Assembly (NCBI GenBank): GCA_963677085.2 | Contig: CAXXFH010000004.1 | Location: 2,728,001-2,792,000, forward strand | From: G963677085 sp963677085 | GTDB taxonomy: Bacteria > Planctomycetota > Planctomycetia > Pirellulales > Thermoguttaceae | Reading direction: 5' to 3' | Length of the DNA: 64,000 nucleotides | In this document: positions 1 through 7,567 of the stretch, piece by piece | Position numbering within the stretch: position 1 is the stretch's first letter | Layout of the letters: each line of letters opens with the position of its first letter | The notes under the pieces: model-generated | What the model was told of the DNA's origin: nothing | What the model saw: only the letters and a program-made list of their open reading frames with translations | The model's database searches: none | Made by a program: the position numbers and the translations under genes

Positions 1-1255
1 CCGCCTTGACCTCTTTGAACGATTTGTCGCGAGGAATAATGCCCACATTGCCGCAGTAGACCAACGGGTTGCCCAGGTAGCGTGGGTCGAAGTAAACGGC
101 CCCGTTTACTGTGGGAATGCCCATCCGGTTGCCGTAGTCGCGCACACCGGAAACCACGCCCTGCATGACCATCCGCGGATGCAGTACTCCGCCGGGCAGT
201 TCTTCAAAGGGCGTCTCGGGTGGGGCAAAGCAGAAGACATCCGTATTGCACACCGGCTTGGCGCCCATGCCGGTACCCATCGGGTCGCGGATCACGCCGC
301 CGATGCCCGTGTTGGCACCGCCGTAGGGCTCCAAGGCCGAGGGGTGGTTGTGCGTTTCAACCTTGAAGACCACGTTGTATTGGTCGTCGAAGTGGATCAC
401 GCCCGCATTGTCGGCAAACACGCTCACGCACCAGTCGTCGTCGCCGGCCTGCTGGCGGAGTTGTTGCGTTGCGGCGAAGATGGTTTCCTTGAGCATGTTG
501 TCGAACTGACGCTCGCCCTCGGGCCCGCGGTAGTGGATCCGCCCGGCCAACGTCTTATGGCTACAGTGCTCGCTCCAGGTTTGGGCCACTGTTTCCAGTT
601 CCACGTCGGTCGGATCGCGGTCGAGCCGGCGGAAGTAGTCGCGGATGGTTTGCATCTCGACCAGCGAGAGGTACAACTGGCCTTCGAGGCTCAACCGCCC
701 GAGCGCTTCGTCGTCCATCTCGCGAATCGGCACGGTCACCAAGTTGAACGTGTAAGGCGAGCCGACTTCCAGGTGGTCGAACGCGAGCGGCCCGACAATG
801 GCTTGCTCGATGGCGTCGTTCGACAGGATCTTGGCACAAAGCACGTCGAGTTTCTCGTCGGCGATGTCTTCGAGCCAGTATTTTTTGAACGTGCGAACGG
901 CTTCGGCTTCGATGCCGAAGTCGGCGATGGCGGCCTGGGCGCTCTGAGCCACGGGATCCATGACACCCGGCTTGGGCAACACGTGGACGAGCCGCTTCTG
1001 GCCGTTGGGCGACTGACTCAGTGCCGCGTCGCCTACGGACGCCACCACGGTGCGTTCGACCACGCTGTCGGCCAGCAGTTCGTCGGCCAGTCGGGCGACC
1101 TGCGCTTGGGTGAGGTCCCCTTGAATGAGATAGCCGCGAGCCGAGGCTACGGTGAGCCCCTCGGCAACGCCCAGGTGAGCGGCCGACGCGGCAACTTGTT
1201 CGGCGCCGAGGTCGGGTTGGCCTTTGGCCGGGTAGATGTCAACTTCCCAAAGCAT
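1..1255 (-). CDS. purL: Phosphoribosylformylglycinamidine synthase PurL, N-terminal part (cut by window edge)
   Basis: Purine biosynthesis: ATP- and glutamine-dependent conversion of FGAR to FGAM in the cytoplasm. An open frame runs from an ATG at 1255 to the left edge and gives about 418 residues. Residues 1-75 look like a fused PurS-type domain (MLWEVDIYPAKGQPDLG...), followed by a linker and the FGAR-AT domain with SEHCSHKT near residue 245 and a VKVETHNHPSA-like stretch near residue 305. This matches the roughly 1000-aa PurL class with built-in PurS rather than the Bacillus-type three-subunit enzyme. The start lies inside the 3' end of tyrA (17-bp overlap), so the two are probably co-transcribed and translationally coupled. 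The family call is firm; the C-terminal half, including any fused glutaminase, is outside the window. Confidence 0.93.
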   Translation of the reverse strand, partial: MLWEVDIYPAKGQPDLGAEQVAASAAHLGVAEGLTVASARGYLIQGDLTQAQVARLADELLADSVVERTVVASVGDAALSQSPNGQKRLVHVLPKPGVMDPVAQSAQAAIADFGIEAEAVRTFKKYWLEDIADEKLDVLCAKILSNDAIEQAIVGPLAFDHLEVGSPYTFNLVTVPIREMDDEALGRLSLEGQLYLSLVEMQTIRDYFRRLDRDPTDVELETVAQTWSEHCSHKTLAGRIHYRGPEGERQFDNMLKETIFAATQQLRQQAGDDDWCVSVFADNAGVIHFDDQYNVVFKVETHNHPSALEPYGGANTGIGGVIRDPMGTGMGAKPVCNTDVFCFAPPETPFEELPGGVLHPRMVMQGVVSGVRDYGNRMGIPTVNGAVYFDPRYLGNPLVYCGNVGIIPRDKSFKEVKA

Positions 1256-2084
1256 CGCGATTCTTCTTGCCCAGGGTGAGGATGCGTTCCAGTTCGTTTT
1301 GATTGTCGTCGCGCAGCGCTTTGTGCAGCGCGGCGAGGTTTTTGCCGTATTGTTCGATGGCCGACAAGGCGTAGTTCCGATTTTGGGTGAGGATTTGCAC
1401 CCAAAGCTGCGGGTCGCCGGCTGCCAGTCGGGTGGTGTCGAGCAGGCCCGTGCCGGTCAGCCGGAACAGCGACTCGGGAATGGTCGCCGCCAGGGCCGAA
1501 GCCGCCACGTGGGGCAGGTGGCTGGTCAACGACAAGGCCCGATCGTGCTCGTCGGCCGTCATTTTTACGACCACCGAACCGAGTGCCTGCCAAAAGTCTT
1601 CGATTGTGTTGTAGTCGGCCGTTTCGGTGTTTTTCGTGGGAGTGATGATCGCCACGCGCCCGTCGAACAGCTCAGCGTCGGCGTGGCTGGCGCCCGTCTT
1701 TTCACTGCCGGCCAGGGGATGGCTGCCGAGAAAACGGCACCCCCGCGGCAAGTCGCCGTCCAACGCTTCGACGATCGTCTGCTTGGTGCTTCCGGCATCG
1801 GTAATGAGTGTCCGCTCCGGGGCATGTTGGGCGACCGCACGGACGTGTTCGACGATCTGTCCGACCGGCGTGCAGACGACGACCAGATCGGCCTCGGCCA
1901 CGCCTTTGGCCAGGTCGATGGTGGTACTCGTGACAGCCCCCACCCGTCGTGCAACCCGCAGGCTAACCTGCCGTCGTCCGATGCCAATGACCTTATCGGC
2001 GAGATTTCGCTGCCGCAGGGCCACCCCGATGGACCCTCCGATCAACCCCACGCCAACGATAGCCACGTTCTTGAAGCGAATCAT
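1239..2084 (-). CDS. tyrA: Prephenate/arogenate dehydrogenase
   Basis: Tyrosine biosynthesis: NAD(P)-dependent oxidative decarboxylation of prephenate or arogenate. The protein has 281 residues, typical of the monofunctional enzyme. The N-terminal Rossmann motif GVGLIGGSIG lies at residues 11-20, TDAGSTK around residue 95 and a GSHPLAGSEKTG motif near residue 120, the hallmark of TyrA proteins. No ACT or chorismate mutase domain is attached. It overlaps the start of purL by 17 bp on the same strand. Whether the substrate is prephenate or arogenate, and whether NAD or NADP is used, cannot be read from the sequence. Confidence 0.93.
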   Translation of the reverse strand: MIRFKNVAIVGVGLIGGSIGVALRQRNLADKVIGIGRRQVSLRVARRVGAVTSTTIDLAKGVAEADLVVVCTPVGQIVEHVRAVAQHAPERTLITDAGSTKQTIVEALDGDLPRGCRFLGSHPLAGSEKTGASHADAELFDGRVAIITPTKNTETADYNTIEDFWQALGSVVVKMTADEHDRALSLTSHLPHVAASALAATIPESLFRLTGTGLLDTTRLAAGDPQLWVQILTQNRNYALSAIEQYGKNLAALHKALRDDNQNELERILTLGKKNRDALGS

Positions 2085-2375
2085 GGTGCGTTTCTCGAAC
2101 TACCCGCTCTTAGGTCCCCGAAGTCGCGCAATACCCTCGCCACCGAGGGTCTCGTTTCATAAACGACCCAGTGTAACAAATCCCCGGCAGCTTGGGGTGG
2201 GGACCCGAGTGGGGGAGGAGACTCTAAAACAGTTGCAGCGAACTACACCCCAGTGTATGCTACTTATTGAGTGGCATTTCATTTCACCAAGAGGGGGTGG
2301 TGTGTCTGTGCCGCTGGGTAACACACCACTCGTCGGTTGATACGTTTGAACTTCAAAGGGGGAGGAACCAGGGTT
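2085..2375. other. Divergent intergenic region between tyrA and the SHD1-protein gene
   Basis: About 290 bp between divergently transcribed genes, so promoters for both should lie here. The only clear signal is the ribosome-binding sequence AAAGGGGGAGG at 2355-2365 before the ATG at 2376. I could not identify promoter boxes or an operator with confidence. Confidence 0.5.
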
Positions 2376-4139
2376 ATGCAACGTCGACAAAATGTGTCGG
2401 GTTTCGGTTCAGCCAGAGCAGCAGCCGTTCTGCTAATCGCGTTGGTAGTGACGGCCGGAGAGGCAATGGCGGCTAGAGAAACTGCACCTTCGTTGCGGTA
2501 CGGTGTCCAGGCAGACAGCAAGTACTGCTACGACATTACGATCAAGGCCGAACTGGAAGATTTCTTCTATATACGTAGCGGTGTGCTGACCTTCACGGTG
2601 ACCAAGGCCGACGAAGAGCAGTTTACCGTTAGGTCTTCCGGCGGGTTGGCCACGAAAATGGAACCAAAGCCGGACAGCCATGTCATCGGAATCGGTGGCA
2701 TACCGCCGTTTCCGTTTCCTCATCGCTTTGGGGTGTCCGAGGGATTAACGCTCACCCGGTCCGGTAAACCACTCGTGGCGAGCGACTCGACTCCCCTGCC
2801 GTTTCTGATGGGCGACCAGGAAATGCTTGTTTTCGAAACGTTTCCTGCAGACTCGCAGTCGAAATGGGAGGACTCCAAGGACTTGGTGGTCCGCGAACAA
2901 ACGGGCGGCCCGTTTCCTCGTTTCCACTTTCGTCGAAGTATTGGCGGCGCCACCGATCGCAGTGCTAAGGAGCAGATCACGTATCATGTAGACGAAATTA
3001 AGCCGGATACGATCCGCGTCGGCAAAAAATACGATTTGAGAACGGCAGAAAAATCTGGCGAAGGTGTTCGTCTGGAGATGACCGGCACGGGCGAGTTTCT
3101 TTTTGACCGCCAACAAGGGATGATCCGTTCGCTGTCGATGAAGTACACAATTACCAGCCGAGACGGCGGGCGTGTCGAATCGTTTCCTGTCACGCTCAAC
3201 TACCGGATGCTTACGGCCGAGGAGATCGCCGCTCGCGACAAAAAGGCCGAGGAAGCGAAGGCCGCACGCATCGAGGCGGACACCCCTAAGCCACTAGCGT
3301 CGGGCGAAAAGCGGGCTCTGCTTGCCGCGTTGCGCGGCGGTAATTCGCAGGAAATGCGCAAAGCAGCCGACCGGCTGGCTAAGGTGATTCGCGACGACCA
3401 GCCCGAAGCGATTGCCAGGGTACTGGGTGTGTTGGTCACCAGTTCCGACCGTTGGGTACAAAGGTCGGCGGCCAAGGCCCTAGCGGTTTGGGCCACACCC
3501 GAGGTCGAAAGCGAACTGTGCAGGGCGGCAAGCAGCGAAGATATTTGGGTTCGCAACGCAGCGATCGAAGCGCTGGGAAAAATCCCCTCGCCCCGGGCGG
3601 CCCAGGCCGTGGCAGCGCAGATGTACCGAAGCCGCCGAGAAGCGGCCGCGGCCTTGAAGGCCATGGGCCCCGTCGCCGAGTCGGCTGCCATCGATTGCCT
3701 TAAAGACCGCGACCTTTGGGTTCGCAAGGAAACTTGTGACGTGCTGGCCGAAATCGGCGGTCGCGCGAGTATCGATCCGCTGGAAGCGTTGCAACGGAGC
3801 ACTTCCGACGTCTTCGCAGGAAAGGCCGCAGGCGAGGCGATCGATGCCATCCGCCGCCGGCTCGCGTCGGCCGACCATGACTCGCCTTCTCAGACGCCAT
3901 CTGACGCGAATTCCTCATCATTCCAGACGCCGCCGAGCAACGAATCGACCACATCGTCGGCCCCGCCCGGATTCCGTATCTGGCACGACAACACTGGAAT
4001 ATTCCAGATCGAGGCGGTACTGATCAACGCCAACGGCGGCCGAGTTACACTGGTCCGCAAAGACGGCAAGCCGCTCGTCATCCCGCTTGAAAAGCTCTCG
4101 GCGGAAGATCAGGAGTATGTGCGGAAGCACGCAAGGTAA
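2376..4139 (+). CDS. Secreted protein with HEAT-like repeats and C-terminal SHD1 domain
   Basis: A 587-residue protein of unknown role with an exported architecture typical of planctomycetes. A signal peptide covers about residues 1-35. Residues 40-290 form a beta-rich region I do not recognise. Residues 310-495 are alpha-helical HEAT-like repeats (recurring motifs such as DRWVQRSAAKAL and DIWVRNAAIEAL). After a Ser/Pro/Thr-rich linker, residues 528-587 form an SHD1 (SLA1 homology 1) domain, with RIWHDNTGIFQIEA, GRVTLVRKDGK and IPLEKLS. ATG 2376 is chosen because AAAGGGGGAGG sits 10 bases upstream and the signal peptide follows. A REP copy begins 24 bases after the stop. SHD1 in eukaryotes binds NPFxD peptides; its role in planctomycetes is not established. 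Confidence 0.85.
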   Translation: MQRRQNVSGFGSARAAAVLLIALVVTAGEAMAARETAPSLRYGVQADSKYCYDITIKAELEDFFYIRSGVLTFTVTKADEEQFTVRSSGGLATKMEPKPDSHVIGIGGIPPFPFPHRFGVSEGLTLTRSGKPLVASDSTPLPFLMGDQEMLVFETFPADSQSKWEDSKDLVVREQTGGPFPRFHFRRSIGGATDRSAKEQITYHVDEIKPDTIRVGKKYDLRTAEKSGEGVRLEMTGTGEFLFDRQQGMIRSLSMKYTITSRDGGRVESFPVTLNYRMLTAEEIAARDKKAEEAKAARIEADTPKPLASGEKRALLAALRGGNSQEMRKAADRLAKVIRDDQPEAIARVLGVLVTSSDRWVQRSAAKALAVWATPEVESELCRAASSEDIWVRNAAIEALGKIPSPRAAQAVAAQMYRSRREAAAALKAMGPVAESAAIDCLKDRDLWVRKETCDVLAEIGGRASIDPLEALQRSTSDVFAGKAAGEAIDAIRRRLASADHDSPSQTPSDANSSSFQTPPSNESTTSSAPPGFRIWHDNTGIFQIEAVLINANGGRVTLVRKDGKPLVIPLEKLSAEDQEYVRKHAR

Positions 4140-4162
4140 CGAGAGCCAAAACGAAAAAGTGG

Positions 4163-4278
4163 AAAAGGTGTCAGGAATGAATGGCACATGAACCTTTGTA
4201 GCTGCTTTGTGGTTCATAGTACCACAGATGTTCATAGGTGTCTGTGGGGCTTTTGATGGAAAAAACGGGTCCTGACAC
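4163..4278 (+). repeat. REPIN copy 1 (left part, interrupted by the IS element)
   Basis: The left arm AAAAGGTGTCAGGA is at 4163-4176 and the right arm GGGTCCTGACAC at 4267-4278. The right arm continues beyond the IS as TTTTTTG at 5977 onwards. The interior (GAATGGCACATGAACCTTTG, then AGCTGCTTTG) closely matches the interior of the complete REPIN at 8552-8693, so the two are copies of one element. A second right-arm copy follows at 5983-6000. Confidence 0.8.
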
Positions 4279-5965
4279 GAATGGCACTGTTGCTTGCAGT
4301 ATAACGACTTAGGGCGATCGTGTCATTTGCTGCGTTTGCCGCGGACGAGGTCCTTGTCGTGGCGGGCTTCGTGACGGGGTTTCGTGAGGAGGCGTTGCGA
4401 TTTGGGCCGGCGTTTGATCGCTCTCGGCTCGATGCGGTTGGGGCGATCGCCCACGCGATGTTCCGAGAGATTGTAGAGAAACACGTCGACAAGCAGCGAT
4501 CGTTGGGATTCGGGCATGGCGAGCGCGACGGACCAACCCGCACCGACTTGCTGCAGCGCCGCGGCGAAACTCAACTGTCGGGGGGAACACTCCCTGTCCA
4601 AAGCGGCCTGGAGCATCGTTCGGCGGATCAGGTTATAAGCCAAGAGGCCCACCCAAATCTCCCTGCGAATCATCTCCGGCGACTTGCAGCGGAGCACGTC
4701 CAGGCCCATGGTGATCTTGACCGCGCGGAGATCGACTTCCACCATCCAGCGTTTGTGGTAGAGCGCAGCGATTTCCTCAGCGTCGTGGAGCATCGCGTCG
4801 GTCAGCGTCGTGACGACCACGAACGAGTCGGTGCGAAAGCCTACTTGGTCGACCCGCACGTGGAACTCGCGTATTTCCAGGAATTTTGGCATTCGCCGGT
4901 AGGTCGTCTCGTTCATCCACGCGGGACAAGCCGGGCGTTGCCACCGCACCAGATGGTGTCTGTGCCCTAGGGACTTGCCGCGCTGGAAATCGGTCTTGCG
5001 AATCTGGTGTTGACGGACTACGGCGTCGATTCCCTGCTCGGCGGCCAACGCCAGCATGAAGTAGGAGCACATGAATCGGTCGGCGACGAAGAGGTCGCCG
5101 GGCCGCAAGGAACCGAGCAGTTGGCGAAAAAGGGCCGTCTCGCCCGTCTTCTTTCCGGAGTAGGGTCCGATGGCCATGTCCTTCACCATGCCGGTGCAGA
5201 GCGACATCATGGCCACCAGGCGAATCATGGGGAAACCGAGTCCCGGCTTCTGGCTGCTGGGTTGAGGCCAGGCGGCCTGATTGGCCCGCGTGTCGGGCAT
5301 GCTCAACGTCGTGCCGTCGACCAGGTAGACGTGTCGTCCGTGCCAGAGCCATCGCGTGGGCGAAGCGTCCTCGCTCCGTGCGGCCAGGGTCGTGGCGAGG
5401 CGGTGGAGGACCGCCAAGGGCAGCTTCGCCCGGGCGCGACAGAAGCAGGCGGTATCGCCCGAAACTTGTCGTCCGGCCGCGGCCATCAGGGCAACCACCC
5501 TCGCCACGGCGGCGACGCAACTTCGATGCTCACCCTTGAAGATCGCCTGGGAGAGAAACGCCCAAAGGGTGACCTGAGGGGTATATACACCCTTCTCGTC
5601 CTGGGCGAAGCGGACGCCCTCGGCATCAAAGGCGGCTTGAATCTCGTCCTCCGGCAGGGCCTCGGCAAACGGCAAGTCGTCGCGCGACAGGAACGACTTC
5701 AGCACCAGGCGAAACTGGCGTGGCAGAAATCTGCCAGATGTGCGAAAACACATGAGACCTTCCTCGGCATCCAGCGGTCAGCGCCCGCTGCCAAGGAAGG
5801 TCTCGATGGGCCAAAGGATACCCCAAGGAAGGCCCTCGACCCAAGATCAGTTTAGCAAAAACGGCGTCTTCGCCCAACACGGCACAACGCCCCGCCCAAG
5901 GTCCGCGCAGCCGCCGAATACACCTCGCAACGTAAGTCCTTTCGCATCAATCGACAGTGCCATTC
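4279..5965. mobile_element. IS4-family insertion sequence inside a REP arm
   Basis: About 1.69 kb. Terminal inverted repeats of 12-13 bp, (C)GAATGGCACTGT at 4278/4279-4290 and its complement ACAGTGCCATTC(G) at 5954-5965/5966, bracket one transposase gene. The flanks carry the same sequence, GGTCCTGACAC, at 4268-4278 and 5966-5976, which fits a 9-11-bp target-site duplication; the exact boundary is ambiguous by one or two bases because repeat and target share C and G. Joining the flanks restores one REP right arm (GGGTCCTGACACTTTTTT), so the target was a REP. Intact ends and an intact gene suggest a recent insertion. Confidence 0.82.
4323..5753 (-). CDS. IS4-family DDE transposase
   Basis: A 476-residue transposase that catalyses cut-and-paste movement of the surrounding element. 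Catalytic residues are visible: Asp146 in LVDGTTLSMPD, Asp225 in LFVADRFMC and Glu339 in the IS4 signature Y332-x2-R335-x3-E339-x6-K346 (YHKRWMVEVDLRAVK). The N-terminal 100 residues match the helical DNA-binding region of the family. The frame is full length with no internal stop, so it is probably active. The long open frames on the opposite strand are antisense shadows. Confidence 0.95.
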   Translation of the reverse strand: MCFRTSGRFLPRQFRLVLKSFLSRDDLPFAEALPEDEIQAAFDAEGVRFAQDEKGVYTPQVTLWAFLSQAIFKGEHRSCVAAVARVVALMAAAGRQVSGDTACFCRARAKLPLAVLHRLATTLAARSEDASPTRWLWHGRHVYLVDGTTLSMPDTRANQAAWPQPSSQKPGLGFPMIRLVAMMSLCTGMVKDMAIGPYSGKKTGETALFRQLLGSLRPGDLFVADRFMCSYFMLALAAEQGIDAVVRQHQIRKTDFQRGKSLGHRHHLVRWQRPACPAWMNETTYRRMPKFLEIREFHVRVDQVGFRTDSFVVVTTLTDAMLHDAEEIAALYHKRWMVEVDLRAVKITMGLDVLRCKSPEMIRREIWVGLLAYNLIRRTMLQAALDRECSPRQLSFAAALQQVGAGWSVALAMPESQRSLLVDVFLYNLSEHRVGDRPNRIEPRAIKRRPKSQRLLTKPRHEARHDKDLVRGKRSK

Positions 5966-6000
5966 GGTCCTGACACTTTTTTGTTCCTGACACCTTTTTG
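5966..6000 (-). repeat. REP right arm, two tandem copies, downstream of the IS
   Basis: GGTCCTGACACTTTTTTG at 5966-5983 is the outer part of the arm broken by the IS. TTCCTGACACCTTTTTG at 5984-6000 is a second copy in the same orientation. The duplication of the right arm matches what is seen at 8664-8693 and 7472-7561. It ends 20 bases before the ribosome-binding site of the next gene. Confidence 0.75.
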
Positions 6001-6031
6001 TCCAGTTGCCACTTTGAATCAGGAGGCAGTT

Positions 6032-6808
6032 ATGGTGGTTTCTATGCGGTACGTGTCCATCTGCTTAACGTTGCCGGTGATTCTTGCTCTATGCACTTCG
6101 GTGTGGGCACAGCGGGAGCCGGTGAACAAACCCGGACTGACAGTCAGGCACACTGGTAATCCACCTCCCTTTGCGCTGGTATGTGGTCTCATATGCAACA
6201 ACCCTATCGTCCAAGAGGAACTGGACCTAACCGAGGATCAGAAGGCCAATCTCAAAGAGGCTGTCGACAGAATGCGAGCCGTCTTGCGCGAATTGTCTCC
6301 TAGCATCCGTCGTCATGGGTCGGAGGATCTCCAAGCAAAGATGAAGGAGGTGCGCAAGAGAATAGAAGACCTAGCGGGGGAGATGAAGAAAACCTTCGAG
6401 GACGTTCTTTCGCCTAAGCAGTTGGAGCGTCTTAGGGGGATCGCATTGCAGGTGATCGGCGTTTCAGCACTCACCATCAAGGAGGTCCAACGGAACCTCG
6501 CGCTCTCGGACGACCAAGTGGCCAAGATCGAGGCGGCCGGCAACGATCTGGACAACTCCTACGAGTTGTTTAGCGAACGGGCTGATCGGCAGAGTCTGGC
6601 CGTGAAGACGCAGGAACTCCGTGCGACTTACGAGAAGAAGGTTATGGGGGTACTTACAGCCAATCAGAAGGCTTTGCTCGACAAGATGAAAGGCACGAAG
6701 CTCGAATTCCCGGGTACTCAACGCGGGTTCCCCCGTGCTGTCAACGAACTCGTGCAGATAAAAGGTGTCAGGAACCATTTCCTTGACGCGAGGGGCGTGT
6801 TACGCTAG
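6032..6808 (+). CDS. Secreted helical protein with LTxxQ-type motifs (Spy/CpxP-like), C-terminus altered by a REP
   Basis: A 258-residue exported protein of unknown role. A signal peptide covers about residues 1-26 (ending SVWAQ). The rest is almost entirely charged alpha-helix with three motifs of the LTxxQ type: LTEDQKANL, LSDDQVAKI and LTANQKALL. LTxxQ motifs are known from Spy/CpxP periplasmic proteins, but planctomycetes carry many secreted proteins of this kind without known function. ATG 6032 is chosen because AGGAGG precedes it at 6021-6026 and a signal peptide follows. The last 16 codons (IKGVRNH... to the stop) are read through the REP at 6760-6786, so the native C-terminus has probably been replaced. 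The RAYT gene starts 9 bases after the stop. Confidence 0.7.
   Translation: MVVSMRYVSICLTLPVILALCTSVWAQREPVNKPGLTVRHTGNPPPFALVCGLICNNPIVQEELDLTEDQKANLKEAVDRMRAVLRELSPSIRRHGSEDLQAKMKEVRKRIEDLAGEMKKTFEDVLSPKQLERLRGIALQVIGVSALTIKEVQRNLALSDDQVAKIEAAGNDLDNSYELFSERADRQSLAVKTQELRATYEKKVMGVLTANQKALLDKMKGTKLEFPGTQRGFPRAVNELVQIKGVRNHFLDARGVLR
6760..6786 (+). repeat. REP upstream of the RAYT gene
   Basis: AAAAGGTGTCAGGAACCATT at 6760-6779 is an exact 20-bp reverse complement of 7490-7509 and of 7535-7554 downstream of the RAYT. The segment TCAGGAACCATTTCCTTGA (6769-6787) can form a small hairpin with a CCAT loop and one bulged base. It overlaps the 3' end of the preceding gene and lies 31 bases before the RAYT start codon. 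Confidence 0.85.
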
Positions 6809-6817
6809 TCTGTTGGC

Positions 6818-7501
6818 ATGGGAAGACCGAACCGAGCAGCCGATGGCGGATTGGTGTATCACGTTCTCAACCGAGCCAACGCGCGGATGACGGTCTTTGA
6901 GAAGGCCGAGGACTATGTGGCCTTTCATCGCGTGCTCGAAGAGGCCGTCGAGCGAACGAGGATGCGGTTGCTGGCATACTGCGTTTTGCCCAACCACTGG
7001 CACCTGGTGGTTTGGCCCCGGGAGGACGGGGACTTGTCTCGGTTCACCGGCTGGTTGACATTGACCCACACGCAGCGCTGGCATGCGCACCGCCAAAGCA
7101 CCGGCAGCGGCCACGTCTATCAAGGGCGATTCAAATCGTTCCCCGTCCAGGACGACGACCATTTCTTCACGGTGTGTCGCTATGTGGAGCGGAATGCGTT
7201 GCGTGCCAATCTCGTCCGGCGTGCGGAAGATTGGCCTTGGGGGAGTCTGCATCGATGGGCGCAGGGTAGCGTCAAAGAGAAGTCGCTCTTGGCCGCCTGG
7301 CCGCTCCGGCGGTTGGCCGGTTGGGTGGAGATGGTCAACACGCCGCAAACGGAAGCGGAGTTGTCTGCGGTGCGGCGTTCGGTAAATCGGGGTTGCCCGT
7401 TCGGCGAGGCCTCGTGGTCGGACCGGATGGCAAGTTGCCTGGGGTTGGAGAGTACGCTTCGTCCCCGAGGCCGTCCCAAGAAACTGAACAATGGTTCCTG
7501 A
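6818..7501 (+). CDS. REP-associated tyrosine transposase (RAYT, TnpA-REP family)
   Basis: A 227-residue single-domain relative of IS200/IS605 Y1 transposases that nicks and joins single-stranded REP hairpins. Visible hallmarks are MGRPNRAADGGLVYHVLNR at the start, the HUH metal-binding pair H60 and H62 in LPNHWHLVVWP, the GHVYQGRFKSFPV segment at residues 98-110, and the candidate nucleophile Tyr122 in CRYVERNALRA. It lies between inverted REP copies, which is the defining context of RAYTs. Its stop codon (TGA at 7499-7501) is inside the downstream REP. The family normally occurs once per genome as a domesticated gene, in contrast to IS elements. The frame is intact and probably functional. 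Confidence 0.93.
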   Translation: MGRPNRAADGGLVYHVLNRANARMTVFEKAEDYVAFHRVLEEAVERTRMRLLAYCVLPNHWHLVVWPREDGDLSRFTGWLTLTHTQRWHAHRQSTGSGHVYQGRFKSFPVQDDDHFFTVCRYVERNALRANLVRRAEDWPWGSLHRWAQGSVKEKSLLAAWPLRRLAGWVEMVNTPQTEAELSAVRRSVNRGCPFGEASWSDRMASCLGLESTLRPRGRPKKLNNGS

Positions 7502-7561
7502 CACCTTTTATCGAATCGTCCCAAGAAACTGAACAATGGTTCCTGACACCTTTTATCGAAT
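7472..7561 (+). repeat. 45-bp perfect tandem duplication containing the RAYT 3' end and a REP
   Basis: 7472-7516 and 7517-7561 are identical. Each unit holds the last ten RAYT codons including the stop, the REP AATGGTTCCTGACACCTTTT (7490-7509 and 7535-7554) and ATCGAAT. The second unit ends 6 bases before the ATG of the GH43-like gene. Perfect identity indicates a recent duplication. Confidence 0.9.
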
Positions 7562-7567
7562 ATCACG

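Noticed and set aside
179..1279. 366-residue plus-strand open frame at the left edge
   Set aside because: It is the shadow of purL, whose frame is open to the window edge on the minus strand.
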